A stretch of 64,000 bases of DNA from Limnephilus marmoratus (GCA_917880885.1 OU862908.1:55015819-55079818); one strand, 5' to 3'. Shown: positions 44,894-56,132, counted from the stretch's first letter. The notes: generated by a model not told the origin, from the sequence alone. Program-made: numbers and translations.

Positions 44894-45410
44894 TAATGAA
44901 TACCCTAGAAACCACAGGTACCTACTTGTAAAATTTATTATATCGGCGTCGTTGACATCAAGTTGACATAATCCATGATACCTACCTATTAATTATTTTA
45001 CTTTTTATAATAAAAAAAAAAATAATTCTTGCTTTTAAGAGGATTTCTTACTTTTATAACTTTTTATATTTTATAACATTAAATATTTATTAATTTTTAT
45101 AATTTATATTTAAAACTTTGTACCTTTCAAAGATATCTTATATTTCTAAAATTAATGAATACCTTAGAAATCACAGGTACCTACCTACTTGTAAAATTTA
45201 TTATATTGGTTCACATCGTTGACATCAAGTTGACATAATCCATGATACCTACATATTAATTATTTTTACTTTTTATAATTTTTTGTTCTTGCTCCTAAAA
45301 GGATTTCTTACTTCTATAACTTTTTGTATTTTATAACTTTCTATATTTATTAATTTTTATAATTTACATATAAAACTTTGTACCCTTTAAGGATATCTTA
45401 TATTCCTATA
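44894..45410 (+). repeat. Tandem duplication in the J2 3' UTR
   Basis: Two ~260-bp copies starting 'aattaatgaatacc' (about 44893 and 45150), both containing 'ttgacatcaagttgacataa' and ending 'gatatcttatatt'. They differ by substitutions and small indels. Confidence 0.85.
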
Positions 45411-45594
45411 TTTTTCTTTTACTATAACATTTTTAACTATTAACTTTAGTTTTTACTGTTTTCTTAAAACTTTATACTTTGTACTCTTTACTTTATATTT
45501 TATACCTACTATACTTTATATATACATGTATGTTAATGGCACTTGTTGTGCTGTGTATTTCAAAATAAATAAATAAATACAAATATTATTGAAG

Positions 45595-45982
45595 TGTTGG
45601 GCTCTTAAATGAATAATATATTCTCGGTTACAATTTGGTTTATTACTTATCGTGTATATTTACAATTTATTATTATCCTGGTCTGGTCACACGACCGAAC
45701 CTGGCTGGCTACAAATTAAGTCTAAATGCTTGCCACCGTAGCTAGATGCTAACATTGTAACCGTTCGTGTTCACGACACGTACGACGCTGCGTGGTATTG
45801 CTCTAACTATTACTGCTTCACCAGACATCTGTCGGAATGTGGGAGAAGGTCGAACCTAACGACATCTATTAACAGTAACTGAAACTACATGTCTATTCAA
45901 TACATTACAGTACATGATGCATTGGTCATCTACACGTGTCATGACCAATATTTCTACAAAATTTTCTAATTTTAATTTCACA
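45595..45982 (+). mobile_element. Probable solo or truncated LTR
   Basis: Starts TGTTGGGCTC and ends AATTTCACA, followed by TTTTGGTGAAG, a position and sequence like the primer-binding region of insect BEL/Gypsy elements. The base composition is less AT-rich than the flanks. No gag/pol or second LTR follows, and no 4-6 bp duplication could be confirmed. Confidence 0.4.
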
Positions 45983-46046
45983 TTTTGGTGAAGTTAAATA
46001 AATCATAACAAAACAAGATTGAAGAAAAAAAACTTGCTTATATTGA

Positions 46047-46470
46047 CGACCTCCGTAGTCCAGTGGGTAAGACTCTTGACTCACAATCCGGAGGTTGCGA
46101 GTTCGAACCCGGCATGCGCAAATAAATTTTATTTGATTAATTTGTGTTATTTCACAATTAATTCATTTAAAAATAATATATAGTATATTTGCGGCATGTT
46201 CCAGAGTGGAAGATACTATCAGTATCGCCCTGGTGTAAGACCACCATTCAGAATTGAAACTTTGCTTGAAAATGACTTTAGCCGTGTTTGGTGACCAGAT
46301 CTGAATAGCCAGGTAATTCCCAACCTTCCTCTTCCCCACCTCCTTCCCCTCCCCACTACCTTCAGCCTCACAATATACCCCAATTGGGGATGCCATAGTC
46401 TCACTGGCTCCAGACGGGAGCAGTTGAGATTCTTGTGCGGTAATTCACTGTAAAAAAAAAAAAAAATCAA
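46047..46470 (+). repeat. SINE1 copy, full length
   Basis: Best-preserved plus-strand copy. The tRNA-like head has A-box 'tagtccagtgggtaag' and B-box 'gagttcgaacccgg'; loop CTCACAA corresponds to anticodon CAC (Val). The head is followed by the 'atttcacaattaattcat' linker and a body ending in A14. The 3' acceptor strand of the tRNA is missing, as usual in SINE heads. Confidence 0.8.
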
Positions 46471-47032
46471 ATGAGGTTTCCTGGAAGAAGTTTATAAGAA
46501 AAACAGTACCTACCTATAACAATAATAAACTGGCAATACATATTCATATCTCATAAAAAAATTGTTATGAGTATTAGGTGCTTCCTCACCATTGTGTAAG
46601 AAAGTAATATATTTCTGACATAGTGTATTTCTACGCCGGGAAAATGTTGAGATAGTAGGCTTTTGTGATTTCCTCCCTATCCACGCCTTCTGTAATTTAT
46701 CATCGAGAAAAGTACCTAATGGATTAGGGATGTTTATGCGTGGCACGTACTGACTTGGGGATCAATGCTTTCATAGAGTTTATAACGCTTTTCTCGGGCG
46801 AAGGATACATTGATTTCTGTTTTTCGCTTTCCGTTATTTATGGCAGCAATTATTGGTTTCTTTTCGGCGTGTAAATTCTACCTACTTGTTATTAATCGTT
46901 CAATTTGTGGAACGCTATGTTGTATTTTTAATTGTGTTTTTCCGGTAAATTTGCGTACATGTATTACGACTTCACTTTTTCATTTGAGAGCAATTATTTT
47001 AAAAATATGTAGGTATACTTGAAATATCCATA

Positions 47033-47280
47033 GCCCCGCTGTGATTTTGATTTCGGATGAAACGGAAATGACGATTTCTGCATCGGCATCAACGGCGTCA
47101 TTAGACGCTTTGATTATGATGTCAATTGTAAAGGCTCCTATTGGTTGAGATATGAAACAGAAATTACGCAAGGTCTGCGCTCATTGGTCGCTTTGATTAT
47201 GACCTCACTTTTCAATTATTGGTTGAGATTGTTTTGGTAAAGTTTCGCTTCTATCGCGTGTAAACTGCACTCGAATTTTT
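47033..47280 (+). repeat. Family D interspersed repeat, shorter copy
   Basis: Shares 'gatttcggatgaaacggaaa', 'ggctcctattggttgagata', 'ggtctgcgctcattgg' and the 3' 'cttctatcgcgtgtaaactg' with the 27.05-kb copy; the middle section of that copy is missing. Confidence 0.55.
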
Positions 47281-47431
47281 TTATTATTTTTGTCATTTTT
47301 AGCATCGTTATTGACAATGATTTCATTATAATAATATGAATAGACAGGAATAACATTTTAAAAATGACCATAAAGATATATGTATGTATATATTGCACAC
47401 TAGTATTACTTTTACTCATGATGACTTCTAA

Positions 47432-47785
47432 TGACCTACGTGGTCGAGGGGTAAGTCTTTCGACTCACAATTCGAAGGTCGCGGGTTCAAACCCGGCGTG
47501 CGCAAATAAGTTTCATTTGATAATTTGTGTTATTTCACAATTAATTAATTAAAAAAAATATATAGCATATTTTCTGCACGATCCAGAGTGTAATATACTC
47601 TCATGGCGTAAGACCACCATTCAGAATTGAAATGTTGCTTGAAACGGCTTTAGCCGTGTTTGGTGACCAGATTTGAATAGCCAGAAACTTCACCAACCAC
47701 ACAACATACCTTAATTGGGGATGCCATAATCTCAACGGCTCCAGACGGGAGCAGTTGGGGCTCTTGTGCTGTAATCACATAAAAA
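47432..47785 (+). repeat. SINE1 copy
   Basis: Head with 'cgactcacaattcgaaggtc' and 'gcgggttcaaacccgg', then the usual linker; the body lacks about 50 bp around the pyrimidine-rich segment. Confidence 0.75.
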
Positions 47786-48569
47786 AGTTTAAACACATAC
47801 TTGGCAGATCAGTTTTATAATAAAAAAAAATAAAAATCACTTATATAACAATATGCAAAAGACAAATTAAAGTTAAAAATGTGCAATTTAGATCACATAG
47901 ATAGAACATTAAAAAGCTACCATTTCGGTTAAAAAGTTTTTATCATGTATAAAAGCGTGTTCAATATTGAGAATTTCCAATTAAAATTTGAGGTTTTTTT
48001 ACAATTTCTCCATAAAATTTCCAAATCGGAACAGATGAAATTCTTCGTTTTTTTTCCATCCAACTTGTTGATATACCTATTCGTATATCAGTATTTTTAT
48101 TTCCTTGGAATAATATATTATTTTCTCCCTTTTAGCCCTCGTGTAGTGGGCCTTATCCTGACGGATTCATTGAATAATAAGACCATTTATTTATTTGGCC
48201 AACCCGCGCTAATATGCGTCCTTGAGTCTGAATTTTTCTAAAGGCGAAGACGTTAAATGTTCACAAAATTCTTCAATAAAATAAACTTTCTTTCCTAAAA
48301 AGCAATTATACTCATAATTAAAAAAAAAATAAAAATAGTTATTTTTTGGTTGATTCATGAGCAGAATGAACCTTGGCTTTATGAGCATTCATCGACGCGT
48401 TCCTGAAAAAGCTTTTGCTAAATTGTTATTTTTCATAATCATTACATTTACATTTATTTTATTACAGTATAAAATGAAGTCGCTCAAAATGTATGTGCGC
48501 GTTAATCTTTTAAACTACGCAAAGGATTTTCATACGGTTTGCACCAATAGATAGAGTGATTGAAGAGGA
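47786..48569. other. No recognised feature
   Basis: AT-rich; no supported gene or repeat. Confidence 0.5.
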
Positions 48570-48985
48570 ATGTTTATATGTATAATACATGTAAATTATA
48601 TTAGAGAAAAGCCGAAAAATTAAAAAAAAACATATTTTTGTGCGATTTAAAACGGCTGGCGGGCCGTACTACAGTCACTTTTGAAATTCGTTCTACGGAA
48701 GAAATTGGAAAATAGATGTCCTACAGAGTAAGTAGGCATTTGATTTTCCCTTTTCAAATATCCAGTGTTGCATTGCAAGCATTGTATAATTAGTGGCGAG
48801 TTAATTAGTTTATATGTATAATACATGCTTATTATAGTAGAGAAAAGCCGATAAATTCAAATATTCAATTCAGGCAGCGGGCAGCGGGCAGCTGGCAAGC
48901 GGGTGGTGTGGATTTTATAAAGATTGGGTAATGGCGTTGTGTTTCGTTAGCCACAGCAACGTGTGGCCGGGTCTGCTAGTAATAA
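48570..48985 (-). repeat. Family C-like repeat with internal direct repeats
   Basis: The minus strand starts 'actagcagacccggccacac', the same type of start as family C. Two ~50-bp direct repeats ('tatatgtataatacatg' ... 'agagaaaagccga') lie at 48571 and 48810. A short 'cagcgggcagcgggcagc' run is at 48874. Confidence 0.5.
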
Positions 48986-49091
48986 ATATAATTTACTATT
49001 TAATTTCCGGCGACCCGGGCGTTTATTGAAAAAAAAATATTCTGATAATGCTAGTAAGTTACCGCCTCACTAGATGATGTCTGTTCCCCCT

Positions 49092-49323
49092 AGAACGGTC
49101 GATCGATAAGGATTTATAAGATAACTTTCGGTAGATTCTCATCGTTCCCTAGCATGACTGCAGATCGCCAACGAAAAAGTAACAATTCACAATGACTATG
49201 TGTTCTTAATGTAATCGACGTCAACTGTTGTTTGCACGTTAGCGAACTGCAGTTGTCCTAGGGAACTATGAGAAGTTACCGAAAGTTATCCTATCAATTT
49301 TTATAGATCGACCATGCTAGAGG
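49092..49323. mobile_element. Foldback MITE, ~85-bp arms
   Basis: Arms at 49092-49172 and 49238-49323 are imperfect inverted copies: 'agataactttcggtag' pairs with 'ttaccgaaagttatcc', 'ggtcgatcgataa' with 'ttatagatcgacc'. Non-coding. Target duplication not identified. Confidence 0.65.
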
Positions 49324-50067
49324 GCCTGATCCAGTTTTAAAGTCCACAGCTCTCCATAAGTCATCAATTCACAGCAACTATTATAGGTTATCTGTGTTCC
49401 TTATATCTACCGGAATTTGGTTGCTGTATCTGCATTGCCGGATTCTTTACACTTTTTGACATTTCTTTCGTGTAATTAGGAGGGGAAAAGTCTTTTGTGT
49501 TATTTACAAATTCATTCGTCATTTGTTCAATATTATCAATAAACAGTATTTTTTGTTTGCTTATCATTTCACCATTCTTAAATTAAATCTCTTAAATAAT
49601 TCCGACACGCAAATGAAAACCACCTAATAATTAATATTTTTACTTACGTCTAGAAATACAAGTCAGGTAAGTCCAGAGTAAACCGACTTTGCTGTTATTT
49701 TCTCCGAAACGAGGGTTTTCTTCTGGCAATAATTCCGCTAATAGCGAACTGTCTCTCTTAAACCTTTCCGTGAGAGGCGAAAGCCAAAATGAGATTATCC
49801 GAAAAGAAAGTTCCCTGGTCTTAATACAATTTGCGCAATTAACTTGTCTCTATGACCCCGGCGAAGTAATAACTCTACCCGTCTCCGACCAAACCGCACA
49901 AGGACACTTTTGACGAGAATATTATTGGAAAGAGAAAACAAATTGTCACAGCGCGTCACGGCTAATTGGATTTGAGAATGCTACTTTATATCTGAAAATA
50001 TTAATATAATTTTTTTATTCATAATTTTAGTAGTTCATTTTAAACGTTTATTTTTATTTTTAACTTT
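49324..50067. other. No recognised feature
   Basis: No supported gene or repeat. Confidence 0.45.
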
Positions 50068-50455
50068 TATGAGTAAAACCTCATATTGTTATATTTAAAT
50101 AAATGAAGACAATATTAGCGAAACTCAATCGAAATTAGGAAACAGAAAAATCAGAAAAAGGTGTTGGCACCTCTGGGACTCGAACCCAAGACCTTCGGCT
50201 TTTCGGGCCACTGCGCTAACCACTGCGCAAAGGTGTTGATATTGTAATCGATATAGTTATTGTCATTTTGGCGCAGTCACTTGGTTAGGTTAGGTTAAGT
50301 TTCGATATAATAATCGACACCTTGGCGCAGTGTTTAGCGCAGTGGCCCGGAGAGCCGAAGGTCCTGAGTTCGAGTCCCAGAGGTGCCAATATTTTTTTCT
50401 GATTTTCAGTTTTCTGATTTTCGATTGAGCTTCGCTAATATTATCTTCATTTAAT
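50068..50455. mobile_element. tRNA-like palindrome, second family, short form
   Basis: Arms (about 50098-50245 and 50305-50455) each hold one tRNA-like sequence in opposite orientation. Loop CCGAAAA (left copy) and CCGGAGA (right copy) follow a GTGGC/GCCGA stem, again with C at position 33. The spacer holds 'ttggttaggttaggttaa' (TTAGG units). Outer arms share 'gaagacaatattagcgaaac' with the 56-57 kb element. Confidence 0.65.
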
Positions 50456-50894
50456 TACTAAGGGTACTATATTTTTAAGGATACATTACATTGGTAACAT
50501 TTAATAAATTGGTAAAAATATTAATTTTTAAATTCAGTTGTGCGTATTTTTATGTCACAATCATTGTACCTAAATAAATATTATTCCTATCGGACAAATT
50601 AATATTTTTCATTTGCAACCTAACGCAAAGCCATACAAATACTGCTGTGAAACATACCGCGTGCATTGCTAATGGCTAGTTACATTTTTCAATTATTCCA
50701 TTAATACTAATTGAAAATTGCGTAGCACTTCTCGTCTGTACACTATATTCTGCAGACTGGGGAAATGCACAAATCTGCTCGTACTACGGATATGACACTT
50801 GAATTAATATTACCGATACGCGTTAAGCTTAATGTAAACATATTCACTATAATGGGGGCTCTACATGGACTCATATACATCTACACATACATAA
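50456..50894. other. No recognised feature
   Basis: AT-rich, no supported gene or repeat. Confidence 0.45.
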
Positions 50895-51054
50895 GGGAAC
50901 GTACCCGTACTACGTGACACTTTTAGGGGGGGGGGGGTCTTCAAAAGGTCACGCTCCATACAAATGAGCGGCGGTTTCCTTAGGATTTTGGTCACCGGGG
51001 GGGGGGGGGGGTTAAAAATTGCAAAATTTGGTCAGGTAGTTTGGGTACGTTCCC
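50895..51054. mobile_element. 160-bp MITE, TIR GGGAACGTACCC, TSD TAA
   Basis: Perfect 12-bp inverted ends, flanked by TAA (50892-50894 and 51055-51057). The inside has two G-runs (10 and about 16 nt). A TAA/TWA duplication and G-rich ends fit PIF/Harbinger-type non-autonomous elements. Confidence 0.7.
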
Positions 51055-51099
51055 TAACTGTCTGTGAAATTTATTTAATTATCTTAGGAATGGGTTCAA

Positions 51100-51400
51100 T
51101 TTGGGAGGCAGGAATGGGTACTGCCGCCCCGTGAACCTTTATTGGATAACCAACACCTCTGCCGAAAGTCAGCCCAAGTGGTTCGATACGTTTGGTGATT
51201 TAGCAGGGGTGCCCGGGTTCATGGGGTGAGGTTTGTCTAGGTCTTGGAGGTGGACACACTGAACCCCAGATTCCTATCCACCCCTTAAACCCTTTTCCTT
51301 CCCAGATCTCTCCTCTCCCTCCTTTCCTTAAAAAACCCTCCACACAGCATCACCAAAGATGACATAGGCCATGATGCCTGTGTTGAGCTCATGTAAAAAA
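51100..51400 (+). repeat. SINE2 copy
   Basis: Nearly identical to 684-1030: 'ggcaggaatgggtactgccg', 'gatttagcaggggtgcccgg', 'agcatcaccaaagatgacat', then 'gagctcatgtaaaaaaaa'. About 40 bp of the 3' hairpin is missing. Confidence 0.75.
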
Positions 51401-51629
51401 AAATATATTATCATTTCGGGCGTAAATAATTTATAATATGACATAATAAGATTAAAATAAATAATTCAAAACTCGCAAAAAATTTCTACCGTAATATAAA
51501 ACACATTCGACGCCTGCATTTTTTTCTCTCATTCTCATTTATTTTTATTTCTTTCTGTCATTTCTTTTCTTTTTCTCCCATTTCTTTTCATTTTATTTCT
51601 TTCATTTCTATTTATCTTTTTTTTTTTTT

Positions 51630-52035
51630 ACAGTGAATACCGCACAAGAATCTCAACTGCTCCCGTCTGGAGCCAGTGAGACTATGGCATCCCCAATTGG
51701 GGTACGTTGTGAGGCTGAAGGTAGTGGGGAGGGGAAGGAGGTGGGGAAGAGGAAGGTTGGGAAGTACCTGGCTATTCAGATCTGGTCACCAAACACGGCT
51801 AAAGCCATTTTCAAGCAACGTTTCAATTCTGAATGGTGGTCTTACACCATGGCGATACTGATAGTATTTTCCACTCTGGAACATGCCGCAAATATACTAT
51901 ATATTATTTTAAATGAATTAATTGTGAAATAAGACAAATTAATCAAAAAAAAATTATTTGCGCATGCCGGGTTCGAACCCGCGACCTCCGGATTGTGAGT
52001 CAAGAGTCTTACCCACTGGACTACGGAGGTCGTCA
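51630..52035 (-). repeat. SINE1 copy, full length, minus strand
   Basis: The head is at 51967-52031 on the minus strand ('gacctccgtagtccagtggg', 'gcgggttcgaacccggc'), the body to 51633. Very similar to the 46.05-kb copy. Short frames across it are not genes. Confidence 0.8.
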
Positions 52036-52814
52036 AAAATTTCATATTTAATTTTTTCATCTCTTTTCCTTACAATATTAAAATTAGATTAAATTCCAGC
52101 CACCTCGGAACTTGCTCAGCACACTTTAATTATGTAGTTTGTACCAACAAATGCATTTGTGTAAAAATATTAAATTAATTTGGTTAATAAAATAAATTAA
52201 ATATATTGTGACTTTCCAAAACTTATTACCGTATTATTATAAACGATCGGTAATCTAAACAGTAATATCTTTCTTGTCGTCATTTCTTCACCCAAAGCAC
52301 CACTCATTTGATATCTACGAGGCCTAATGGGGCATATGAAACTTTCTTTGTCACATTTTTGCGACAGCTTATTGACTCGTTGGTGGTTTCTGATCGAATA
52401 ATTTCCCGTTGATTTTAGGCTTTCAAAATGTTACTTTATTCCGATTGTAACAATAAATCTAAATAAAAAATTGAGATATTATTAAAATTTTAAAAAATTT
52501 ATTTGAATGCTTTAAGATAGGTTTTTCGAATTGCAAATTCAACAATTTAATCGAAGAAGTTATTTAATCATCTATTGTACACAATAAATGATGTTAATAT
52601 AATTATGTTATAAATTACCCGTTCTATCACACGAGTATCATTTAATGAATGTCATAAAAACCACATTCTCTTTTTTCCCAGAAATTCCAGAATCGTGTTA
52701 TTGACGTTTTGATTTTAAGCTATCGAGAGTATCAAATTTTACACAAATTTAATAAAGGAAATAATAAGATTTCCGTATCGTTAAATTCATTGCGGTAAAG
52801 TGATTTTATTATCT
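52036..52814. other. No recognised feature
   Basis: AT-rich, no supported gene or repeat. Confidence 0.45.
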
Positions 52815-53415
52815 TGCTTAACTATTTTATTAAAAAGACAAATAACTCAGTTTACATCACCTTATTTATATATACACAATCTACCTGTTTCGTTGACAAT
52901 GCTCAGATCATCAGGAGTAAATGTTCACTGATGTATCCTGATTATGTGAACATAGTTCCCGAAACATGTAGATTTTGTATATATGTCACTGTAAAAGCTC
53001 GAACTATGGTAAATCCTAAGATTTTCCGGTAAATCCTAAGATTTACCAACTCTTAATGGTAAAAGTCCGAACCGTTCTATAATCATCGTTCACCAACCTA
53101 ACTTAACCTAACCTAACCTAACATGTACTAAATTCTAATGGTAAAATCCCGAAAAAATCGTCTATAATATTTAAATAAGAAACGATTTTTTCGGGCTTTT
53201 ACCATTAGAATTTAGTACATGTTAGGTTAGGTTAGGTTAGGTTATGTTGGTGAACGATGATTATAGAACGGTTCGGACTTTTATCATTAAGAGTTGGTAA
53301 ATCTTAGGATTTACCGGAAAATCTTAGGATTTACCAATATTCGTGCTTTTACGGTAACATATATAAATAAAGTGATGTAAACTAAGTTATCATATTTTTA
53401 ATAAAATAAATAAGT
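52815..53415. repeat. ~600-bp palindrome with inverted TTAGG runs
   Basis: Two inverted arms (left about 52815-53158, right about 53187-53415) share 'cctaagattttccggtaaat', 'gtccgaaccgttctataatc', 'caccaacctaac' and a ~25-bp (CCTAA)n-type run at 53096-53121, with (TTAGG)n at 53220-53243. The spacer is ~28 bp of AT-rich DNA. The left arm carries a 103-bp insertion (52875-52977). TTAGG is the usual insect telomere unit. Confidence 0.75.
52875..52977. mobile_element. 103-bp foldback with degraded hammerhead-like motifs
   Basis: Ends CACAATCTACCTGTTTCG and CGAAACATGTAGATTTTG are inverted copies; TATATA flanks both sides, and the insertion is absent from the matching right arm of the palindrome. 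The plus strand has CUGAUUA...GAAAC with ACAUGU and A (52938-52970); the minus strand has CUGAUGA...GAAAC (52887-52914). Neither is a clean hammerhead. Confidence 0.55.
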
Positions 53416-54911
53416 TAAAAGCTATCATAAGAAGTTTTCTTCGAAAAATCATTCTTAACTCTTACGTTGTTCGACTTTGACTTCATATTTAAATACCATG
53501 CAGAGTTCACGCTTGAATTTATGTTTTCCCTCCATGAAAGGTACGTAACATTTTTCCCATTATTCACATAAATGTTTCGGAAAAAGTTCGAAATAGCATT
53601 TTGTGGAAATGCTTTATGTTTTTGCCATTTGGGAACCTAGAATTAGTCTCGGTGGCGTGATCGACGCATTTATAAACGACTTGCGTTACTCAACTTCATA
53701 AATGAGTTTCTTGATAAAAGATACGTTCGTACTATAATCCCGCATAACTCTGGTATTGATTGTTCCGAAGAGAATTTTACTTTATTTGGAATAAATTATT
53801 AAAGATAACGAAAATCAAATAAATATATTGTTATATTGAAAATATTGTTTTGTTGAAGATGCTTTCCCTTATTTCAGAATAACACGTACATAAATTGTAT
53901 CAGTTATGAAGTTTTGAGGCTTTGTACAAAGGTACAGTCACATCACGCTCTGGAATAAATATCTACAGTTATTGTTATCATCGCTAAGCGAATTGTTGTT
54001 GCGTGTGGTTTTATATGTGTATTACATTATATTTTATTCGTCAGCCAACTCGTTTACCCACTTGAAAACTGGGAATATTTTTTTATTGGTTTATGAAAAC
54101 AGTTAACTGTTCTTATTTTATTATTTCAGAGAACTGCTCATACCCATCATTATGTAAATTTGTGATACAATGATGTGGCTCTGACGTGAATGAAATCATA
54201 AAATCATCATTTTACTATTATTACGTACTCCAAAAAAAGATGAACAATCTCTTACGTCCCACGATTCCCCGGTCTTTGGCTCTTGGAAAGTCATTACCTC
54301 CACGCTGGTCTTTATTTTCCCAAACGCCTGTTTCAATCTATTTGAACTTTAGTAAATGCTACCTTGTAGGTATGTGAAATCTTTAATTGGCTATGGGCAA
54401 AAGGGATCAATTTAGAGAACATTAAAGCGTTTTTTTACACTCACTTTACTTTAATTACCAGCGAATTAAATTAAAATGTATTTAAAAATGTATTGTAAAA
54501 TAGGGGAGTCGGCTAAAGGGCGCGGACTCCGGGTTTCGTCTGCGGTTAGGCCGAAAGCCATGCGCATTGTCATTGGGACTGCCTGGTGGTTTGAGGAATG
54601 CCTTCTCTGTATATTTTCTTTTTATGCATTTTATCTTCTCTCAGTTATTATTGCAAATACTTGCATTAAATTATTACGTTTTTCGTTATTTCTCTTTTCT
54701 CTATTATTAACTTTTTCGTTATTTCTCTTATCCAGGTATCCTCAACCGGGCGCAGCTCTTATTTTTCTTTTTATTTACTAACACCTTTATCTGTATATAT
54801 TTTTCTCTATGGATTTCAGAAGAATTATTCCACGGGCTGCTACTTTTATTTATCTTTTGTATAATGTTGATGTAAGTACTTACATACTGCTTACTAACCC
54901 CGTATGCATGG
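53416..54911. other. No recognised feature
   Basis: Long AT-rich stretch. A brief GC-rich island at 54500-54600 has no identifiable product. Confidence 0.45.
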
Positions 54912-55049
54912 ACATTGGAGGGTCTAGAGTCTTTCAAATAAATGTAGTTCGTTCAAAAAAAAAGTAGAGTCTTGACGTGTGCGGTGAAGGAGGAAACCAT
55001 ATGTTTCCTTATAACGCCGTTGGGAAAGTGGTGAGGTCTCCTCCAATGT
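54912..55049. mobile_element. Small MITE, second copy (TIR ACATTGGAGG)
   Basis: Ends ACATTGGAGG and CTCCAATGT; the interior 'cttgacgtgtgcgg' and 'gggaaagtggtgagg' matches the 20.59-kb copy in the reverse orientation. Confidence 0.65.
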
Positions 55050-55191
55050 ATTTTTTTTAAACTAGGTACCAGGTATGTTATTTTAGCTTTGATGGTAGCA
55101 TTCAAGTCTTCGTGGTAATATTGTGCATAGGTACTTAATGCTGATAAATTTATACAATACCCTTGTTTTGTAAATGCAATACTATTGTAAG

Positions 55192-56132
55192 AAATAATCG
55201 GCATTTTTTGTGAATACCGCGTAATAAGAGTGAGTGAGAATATAATATCCCTAATGTGAGACTAAAAAGAGCTGGAGGGGGAAGAAGATGGATAAAGTGA
55301 AGGCTGGGAAGTTTCTGGCTTTTTATATCAGGTCAGTTAACATGTCTAAAGACAATTCATGCAATATTTCGTTTCCTAAGTGGGTCCACTAGCACTCTCC
55401 TGTTGGTTCTGGCTGGTAAGAATGATACACGTTTATGAGGAGGAACAACGTCACTTAATGGTCAATGGACATTTTTTTTACATGAGCTCCACACAGGGGG
55501 CCGTGGGGAAAATAATTTCCCTCAGGGCCTATGTCATCTTTGGGGATGCTATGTGGAGGGTTTTTTTTAGGAAAGGAAGAAGATGAGAGTTCTGGGAAGG
55601 AAAAGGGTTTAAGGGGTGGGTATTCCTACCCACCCTGGAATCTGGGGTTCAGTGTGCCCTGGTCATCCGCCTCCAAGACCTAGACAAACCTCACCCCATG
55701 AACCCGGGCACCCCTGCTAAATCACCAAACGTAGCGAACCACTTGGGGTGACCTGTGGCAGAGGTGTTGGTTATTTAATTAAGGTTCCCGGGGCGGCGGT
55801 ACCCATTCCCGCCTCCCAAATTGCAAGAAAGCTATTGTAAGAAATATTCGGCATCTTTTGTGAATACCCCATAATAAGAGTGAGTGAGAATTTAATATCC
55901 CTAATTTGGGTTTGTTGTGGGACTAAAAAGAGCTGGAGGGGGAAAGAGATGGATAAAGTGAAGGCTGGGAAGTTTCTGGCTATTCATACCAGGTCACTAA
56001 ACACGTCTAAAGACAATTAATGCAATATTTTGTAATAGTGGGTTTACTATCACTCTCCTGTTAGTTCTGGCTGATAATAATGATATACTTACTTTAATGA
56101 GGAGGATCAACCTCACTTAATGGTCAATGGAC
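55192..56132. repeat. Direct duplication flanking a SINE2
   Basis: Units at 55192-55472 and 55832-56132 are diverged direct copies, starting 'ctattgtaagaaat' and ending 'cacttaatggtcaatggac'. Each contains an old minus-strand SINE1 ('gtgaataccgcgtaataaga' and equivalents). Between them lies one minus-strand SINE2 (55474-55828). This is either a tandem duplication with SINE2 at the junction or duplication by unequal exchange. Confidence 0.7.
55474..55828 (-). repeat. SINE2 copy, minus strand
   Basis: Full-length: T-run then 'acatgagctccacac' at the left, 'ggtacccattcccgcctccc' at the right. Contains the hairpin near its 3' end. Confidence 0.8.

Larger units (their letters stand above)
43290..45585 (+). 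mobile_element. LINE J2, 5'-truncated
   Basis: It begins inside the reverse transcriptase and runs through the stop codon into a 3' UTR that contains a ~260-bp tandem duplication. It ends in an (AAAT)n tail at about 45563-45579. It lies directly downstream of a SINE1 copy. Only one frameshift is visible, so it is moderately young. Confidence 0.8.

Noticed and set aside
47945..48241. 98-codon frame with a hydrophobic stretch
   Set aside because: AT-rich, no recognisable motif and no coding signal beyond length; expected by chance in 64 kb.
51633..51932. 99-codon plus-strand frame and similar ones at 46163-46470
   Set aside because: They lie entirely within SINE1 copies and are reproduced wherever the SINE occurs.
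53096..53121. A telomere or chromosome end
   Set aside because: Only about four or five TTAGG units, within a palindrome and with ordinary repeat-rich sequence on both sides.
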